Source: Selaginella tamariscina (Eukaryota; Streptophyta; Lycopodiopsida; Selaginellales; Selaginellaceae). From it: DNA of 64,000 nt. Where the stretch lies: assembly GCA_003024785.1 (NCBI GenBank), contig PUQB01000016.1, positions 648,501 to 712,500 on the forward strand, read 5' to 3'. Every line of letters begins with the position of its first letter. Positions within the stretch are counted from its first letter, which is position 1. Both the position numbers and the translations under genes were made by a program. Positions 58,542-64,000 of the stretch are shown here, in pieces. The notes below the pieces were generated by a model. The model ran no database searches. It was not told where the DNA came from and saw only the letters and a program-made list of their open reading frames with translations.

Positions 58542-60029
58542 TCAAGCATATGCTTTGGTGGTACCTCCATGCACAGCAGGAGCAGTGTATGTAGGAGGAG
58601 GAATAGCATGCTTCCTGGCCCTTATGTAAGAAAACAAGTATGCCTCGCTGAGCATGAGCGTGATGAAAGTGAACGCTGCACCGGTGCCGAACACAACTTG
58701 CCTCACAATCCTGCAATGATTCCTGTGTGTGGTCACCACTCTACGGAACTCGTAAGTTCCCCGGGCCGTCCCACTTATGATGAAGAGCTCAGCAACGAGG
58801 AATGTCAGCCTGCATCATAGTTCAAAGCATTTTGCGTGTGCGTGTGCGTGTGTGAGAATATCATCTAAATATGAGAGAGAGAGAGAGAGATTATCATCTA
58901 CATATGTAATTCATAGGTAAGACTTTTCTTGACTTATAATATACACCATAGTTCAAAGCATTTGTGTGTGTGTGTGTGAGAGAGAGAGAGAGCTTATCAT
59001 CTAATATGTAATTGTAGAAATTATAAATAAGACTTTTCTTGCTTATAATATACATCATAGTTCAAAGCATTTGTGTATGTGTGTGTGTGTGAGAGAGAGA
59101 GACATCTAAATACGTAAACGTAGAAAAATTGTAATATACATCATAGTTCAAAGCATTTGTGTTGTGTATGTGAGAGAGAGAAAGAGAGAGATTATCATGT
59201 GCTGTAGAAATGATAAATGGTTATAGGTAAGACTTTTCTTGACTTGTAATATAAGTCATAGTTCAAAGCATTTTTGTTTGTGTGTGTGTGCGTGTGCGTG
59301 CGTGTGTGTGTGAGAGAGAGAGAGATTATAATCTACACAGGTAATTATAGAAATGAACATTTCTTGACTTATAATATACATCATAGTTCAAAGAATTTGT
59401 GTGTGTGAGAGAGAGATTATCATAGAAGTTCCATCTTACATATGTACTTGTAGAAATGATAAATGGTAATTATAATATGTATACTTATACACAAATACCC
59501 CCAAACATACACACACGACAGGTTCATATTTGATATAGCATATATTAGCGCCAACTAGAAGTATGATACAACATCCCCAAAGATACACAGACAGACATAT
59601 TCATATATATACACCCACATACATATAGACAGAGACTTACCAGGAGAGAATGAGCAATACGGCAGCCAAGATTCTTGCTATGCCCTTCTTCAGGTGGAAA
59701 GAACACATGCATTTAGTAAATATGGTAACGAGGAGCTGCCCAATAAGTAGCAGAATAGCGGCCGCAATCCCCAACCCAGTACCCAAACCACTCCGGTAGT
59801 CACAGGTGTATGAATCCGGGCTGCATTCTCTTGTTGAACAGTGATCTGTATGAATCGCTTCTCAGAAAACGAAACGAGAGAGAGGAGAGAGAGAGAGAGA
59901 GAGAGAGATGTATGTGAATACGCACACACCACTTACACTCTCGCTTCGTGCTGCTGCTCCAATGGCAAGGCCGAAAGCTACGATTTCCAACAGAAATGTT
60001 GCAGCTATCACCAAACTAGAGACACCCAT
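58542..60029 (-). CDS. DUF1218 membrane protein, copy 2
   Basis: Exon 1 59937-60029 (ATG 60029), exon 2 59641-59845, exon 3 58542-58809; donors GTAAGT, acceptors ATACAG and GATGCAG; phases fit. Exon 1 gives a membrane helix (SLVIAATFLLEIVAFGLAIG). Exon 2 gives GLGTGLGIAAAILLLIGQLL, then a Cys pair, KKGIARILAAVLLILSW. Exon 3 gives LTFLVAELFIISGTARGTYE and VVFGTGAAFTFITLMLSEAY, then an IRARK end and a Pro/Thr tail. Four helices and the AEQ/AE-LLAG pattern are those of DUF1218, the plant family of MODIFYING WALL LIGNIN and VCC/DEAL proteins, in ER or plasma membrane. One A is missing in exon 2 before the YTCDY site (copy 1 has it). Intron 2 holds a minisatellite. Confidence 0.75.
58813..59430 (-). 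repeat. intron minisatellite with (TG)n(AG)n units, copy 2
   Basis: Six units of about 85-130 bp starting CATAGTTCAAAGCAT at about 58815, 58947, 59056, 59141, 59257 and 59382. This is the same number of units as in copy 1, so the array predates the block duplication. The unit nearest exon 3 ends in the splice acceptor CAG. Confidence 0.8.
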
Positions 60030-61443
60030 CTTGTTTAAGAGAAAAATATATCACAAGAAAATCCTTTGTTCTTTTCCGTTCGGGAAGAAGACAAAGATAA
60101 GAGAGATTCAGAGTTTTTATCGCTTATTAAATGCTATGCCACGCTTATGTGCAACCTGGCAATCCCTCAGGATTTTATTTACTAAATAATCTTTATTTAC
60201 TTTAATTATTATGTATTATACACACACGTATATATGTGTAAACGGGTCAATTCCCTTTCCTAGAAGATATACATGCATAATACAATATTATTAATCCTAT
60301 GGTATTCAAATTGCGACGGTCAAAGATCATATAATATAGTTTATATTTAAAATTGAAATAAAAATACACAAATATGCAATTTTGAATAAGAAATTTTATT
60401 TATATACACCATACATGTTTATCTATAATTTATTATATTATATCTTAATGAAATCAATCTCGAAAATTCAAATTTCATAATAAATATATTCCTACAAGTA
60501 TTAAATATATTTCATTATTATAAATAATATTTATTAAGTGGGCATTATTATAAATAAGTAAATGTTAGTAAATAACTATATTATGTAACCAATTACTATG
60601 AATAATAAATCAAGTATATACCTTTATTAAAAAGTATATTTTAAATTCTAATTTTGAAATGCAAATTTAACGTATATATGTAAATAGGGGCATCTAATTC
60701 TTTTTCTTTTCCCACAGTGAGATCAGCATCAAATCACACTGTGAAGGTTCTTTTGTTACAGTGTGTCGTGTGTGTATGAATGTGTGTGTGCGTGCGTGTG
60801 TGTGTGTGTGTGTAGGTACTGATGTGACTTTTAGAAAGAAAGATGTCTAATGTAGCCATATAGGCTTCCATAATGGGCTCAATAATGAGCACAACTAAAT
60901 GCATATATTATTAATAAAGCTGTTTAAATAAATATGTTTATCAATATATATGTTGCTTATTTAAGCTATATAATCTGATTAATATGTCTATGCTAAGTTG
61001 TCACGTTGATTTTATAATAAAATATTTATAGAATCTTCGGTGTTAAATATGGAAATAGTAATATACAATTAGTCTTTTTTATTAAATTCAATTTGAAAAG
61101 AGTAGAGGTCACATATAAGTGATAATGTGGTTATGCATAATAATATAAAAGTATAAATACAAAACTTAAAACCATATATTGCGTAGTTTATAAGTCACAT
61201 GATTGGAATATATTAATATTTAGATGGTGTGTGGTCAATGTGAACCATTTAAAATATATAATATTCCTATGCCACATAATACTGTTAACAGTGATTAAAT
61301 TCGTAGTCAAAAAATGCTATAGAAATATTTAATTATTAATTTATTAATTATTAATTTAATTTAATTATTAATCCATAACAATTTTTTTACTATGACATAT
61401 ATCACTGCTGTTTAACCTCACCTCATTCAATATATGTAAATAT

Positions 61444-61494
<51 letters not shown>

Positions 61495-62244
61495 GTTGGT
61501 ATTTATATATTGGTTCAATGGTAATTGTAAGTTATTTAATATACAATATAACAATGAAATGATCGATTAAATTCATTTACTAGATAAAGCATACACATAT
61601 TTTAAATATTAAATTCGCTTTAGTACATGTGTATCATGTGACATGTGTACTTAATATGATCTATACACACATTAAATATAGGTGTATCGTATGCACAGGT
61701 GTGGATGCACGGGTGTGAACGACATTTCTCATATATATAATGCATACACACCATACGATATTAAGTCCGTATTTACATACTATACTATTATATAGAGAAA
61801 TATGTATACACTCTATACACGTACATATATCTCTTTAATGTTTATAGATATAAACACATATATTTACAAAAACATATAAAATCATATAAAATTTAAATAT
61901 TAATTAATATAAATTCAATGTATATTTAGTAAAATCGATCGAGATTATATAAGAGCCAGTGTTCATTTTAACTTAATTTACAAAAGTTTTATCATAAGCC
62001 ATTATGTACATAAATTAAATGTAAAAATATTAAAATAATGTTAATATTTAGTATATATTCATATTTTAACAATTCGATAATCTATAATATATATATGTGT
62101 GTGTGTGCGTGTGCGTGTGTGTGTGCAAAATGTATAATAAATGGCGAATATATACATATATACATATACATATTAATCCTGATAGCATATATGACTCACA
62201 TACAACATTTGCAAACGTGCTTAAAATCGTGTGTTTGATTTGAC
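60030..62244. other. spacer between DUF1218 and transporter, copy 2
   Basis: AT-rich DNA with no gene, aligned with 26557-28280. It includes a 610-bp segment (61108-61717) absent from copy 1, a (TA)n run at about 61447-61492 and GT tracts near 60760-60815 and 62093-62125. A divergent promoter region is likely from the opposite gene directions. Confidence 0.6.
61108..61717. other. 610-bp segment present only in copy 2
   Basis: Copy 1 reads AGTAGAG followed directly by AACGAC at about 27732. Copy 2 has GTCACATATAAG to CACGGGTGTG between these. No target duplication or terminal inverted repeat was seen, so it could be an insertion here or a deletion in copy 1. It has a TA microsatellite and no frame of note. 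Confidence 0.6.
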
Positions 62245-62252
62245 CACGTGTC
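62245..62252. promoter_or_regulatory. CACGTGTC upstream of transporter, copy 2
   Basis: Same motif and surroundings as 28282-28289, about 160 bp before the start codon. An ABRE/G-box core; transcription-factor binding is inference. Confidence 0.35.
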
Positions 62253-62411
62253 GACAGTTTGCGTCTTCTACCACCACAACAAGACGTGTGTGTGCGTACC
62301 GTCTCTGCAAACACAGTCTTCAAAAAAGTAGAGATAAAGTTAACAAAGTATATACTACGAATATTCGAATCAGTATATAGAAGAGATGCTGTGGAGCGTG
62401 CAGCACGGATC

Positions 62412-63297
62412 ATGGCGTCCAACGAGAGCGCTGCGCCATTGCTCGTCTCATTCTCGGACACGATCGAGAATGAGAAAGACGAACGGATTGGAAATGCATA
62501 CGCACCGGGAGCGGTGTTTAATCTCATTAACAGCATTGTGGGTGCGGGGATTATGGCTTTGCCTGCAACCCAGAGGGAGCTCGGTGTGTTCCTCGGGATC
62601 TTAATGGTTATACTCATTGGATTTCTCACCGATGCCTCAGTGGAGATGTTGACTCGATTCTCATGTGGGCGCACCAGCTACAGTGGGGCTATGGCTTACT
62701 CGTTCGGACCGATTGGAAGAACAATGGTGCAGCTGTGTGTGATTGTGAACAATTTTGGGTACCTGATTGTGTATATGATCATCATAGGTATGTTGGGTTT
62801 TCTTCAGGGACTGATTCCGAAATGAGCACCTAATCGTTTCCTTAATCTAACGAGCGCCACGTCATATGTTATAAATCTAACGGTTGGATTCAATAGCCGT
62901 TTATTGTTTTGTATATTTATAGTGTATATACATATATACGAACATTTCATGGATTATGCATGTGTGCGTGTGTGTGTGTGTGACTTTAGGCGTGAATACA
63001 CCAGATATGTGTTTTTTGCGAATACCCTTTCTCTCTCCCTCTCTCTCCCCCCCCCCCCCTCACCTCTCTCTCCCTCTCTCTCCTCTCCTCTCTCGCTCTC
63101 TCCCTCTCTCTCTTGAGTGTGTGTTTTCCCCTAATCAGGTGATGTATTGTCCGGTACGAGCAAAGGGAGGGTACATCATACAGGCGTGCTGGAGGAATGG
63201 GGTGGTGGTTCATATTGGTGGAATGAGAGGATTTTTGTTCTCCTCGTCACAACTATACTTCTAGTTGTATTGGTTTCTTACAATCAAGTTGGTAAGA

Positions 63298-63358
<61 letters not shown>

Positions 63359-63628
63359 ATATATATATATATTATATGAGTGTGTAATTTTTTGGTTTAG
63401 ATTCGTTGAAGCATTCATCAGCAGTATCTGTGGGTTTAGCCATGGTTTTTGTGATGATTACTGCTGCAATCACCATGGTTAAGCTAACACGAGGAACAGT
63501 TGAACCACCAAGGTTATTGCCTGACGTGAAGGATGTGTTCTCCTTCTGGAAACTTTTCACTGCGGTTCCCATTATTGTTACTGCTTACATTTGCCACCAC
63601 AATGGTACGTCTCTCTCTCTCTCTATGC

Positions 63629-63681
<53 letters not shown>

Positions 63682-64000
63682 ACTTGCTAATGACATGTCA
63701 TGTGCAGTTCATCTTATAGCCAACGAGCTCCATCCTTCTGTCTCAATTGAGAAAGTATGCCGAATCTCAATCTCAATATGCACGTTAGTATACATAACAA
63801 TGGGAATGTTTGGTTATCTACTATTTGGTGAGAGCACCATGGACGACGTACTATCGAACTTTGACACGGACCTTGGTGTGCCGTACGGGCGAGCCCTGGC
63901 TGCCATTGTACGGGTGGGATATGCTCTGCATCTCATGCTTGTGTTCCCTTTGATCCACTTCTCACTTAGAGACAACGTCGACAAGTTGTTGTTTCCAAAC
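62412..64000 (+). CDS. AVT6-like vacuolar amino-acid transporter, copy 2, cut at window end
   Basis: Exons 62412-62787 (ATG 62412), 63139-63291, 63401-63604 and 63708 onward, all GT-AG with matching phases (for example ATAG|GT, GTTG|AT, AATG|TT). It starts MASNESAAPLLVSF, then FNLINSIVGAGIMALP (first helix with the AAAP/SLC38 GAGI motif), SYSGAMAYSFGPIGR, AYICHHNVHLIANEL and YGRALAAIVRVGYAL with LMLVFPLIHFSLRDN. This order fits AVT6-type transporters, which move neutral or acidic amino acids across the vacuole or other inner membranes. No break was seen up to base 64000, so this copy may be the working one. Copy 1 at 28439-30016 is damaged. Introns 2 and 3 carry long CA and TA repeats. Confidence 0.85.
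63299..63375. repeat. (CA)n(TA)n microsatellite in intron 2
   Basis: About 22 CA units followed by TA-rich sequence in transporter intron 2. Copy 1 at 29250-29275 has about 6 CA units, so length changed greatly after duplication. Confidence 0.85.
63609..63679. repeat. (CT)n(CA)n microsatellite in intron 3
   Basis: A CT run and then about 25 CA units just after the donor of intron 3. Copy 1 has a shorter, interrupted version at 29500-29540. Confidence 0.85.

Noticed and set aside
1-64000. CRISPR array, bacterial operon or phage features
   Set aside because: Spliced genes, plant retrotransposons and AT-rich intergenic DNA exclude a prokaryotic source; the tandem arrays are minisatellites without unique spacers.
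1-64000. tRNA and rRNA genes
   Set aside because: I looked for T-arm and anticodon-arm patterns and rRNA cores and saw none convincing; the tRNA-like strings are retroelement primer-binding sites. A tRNAscan-SE run would settle it.

Overview
This window looks like nuclear DNA of a land plant. Evidence seen in the sequence: GT-AG introns, several LTR retrotransposons with initiator-tRNA-Met primer sites, TTTAGGG-type telomere motifs, and genes of plant families (DUF1218 membrane protein, Dabb/HS1-like protein, AVT6-like amino-acid transporter, PPR fragment). A DUF7869-like relic and a Crinkler/RHS-like gene hint at a non-seed lineage such as a fern, lycophyte or moss; that part is inference.

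Layout. 1-4649: AT-rich DNA without a recognisable gene. 4650-8846: an old LTR (family I) carrying two nested insertions, a second family-I LTR and a solo chromovirus LTR. 8847-11266 with 16870-17000: a decayed minus-strand gene split by a chromovirus (11272-16864). 17094-18066: solo family-I LTR. 18090-21590: repeat-rich DNA with a hairpin-motif array and a foldback. 21600-30016: gene block copy 1. 30731-32494: solo family-I LTR. 32495-34600: DUF7869-like relic. 35353-35793: second hairpin-motif array. 35794-52850: a nest in which a family-I LTR holds Ty3/gypsy element II, whose gag in turn holds a complete family-I element. 52851-54842: inverted element-II LTR and a minus-strand gypsy relic. 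54850-64000: gene block copy 2, cut by the window end.

The gene block occurs twice, about 33 kb apart, in the same order: Crinkler/RHS-like NTPase (minus), Dabb/HS1-like (minus), DUF1218 (minus), AVT6-like transporter (plus). Copy 2 is the better preserved: its transporter exons are intact as far as the window goes. Copy 1 has lost the transporter start codon and the DUF1218 start and first splice donor. Both copies also carry different one- or two-base gaps, many in homopolymers, so true decay and consensus error must be separated before calling genes dead. I see no operon-like or pathway link among the four genes.

The points most worth following are the duplicated Crinkler/RHS-like gene with a Cys/His tail, the array of a 20-bp perfect hairpin motif, the non-coding family-I LTR elements with a terminal hairpin and conserved poly-G tract, and an element II that seems to lack reverse transcriptase and integrase.
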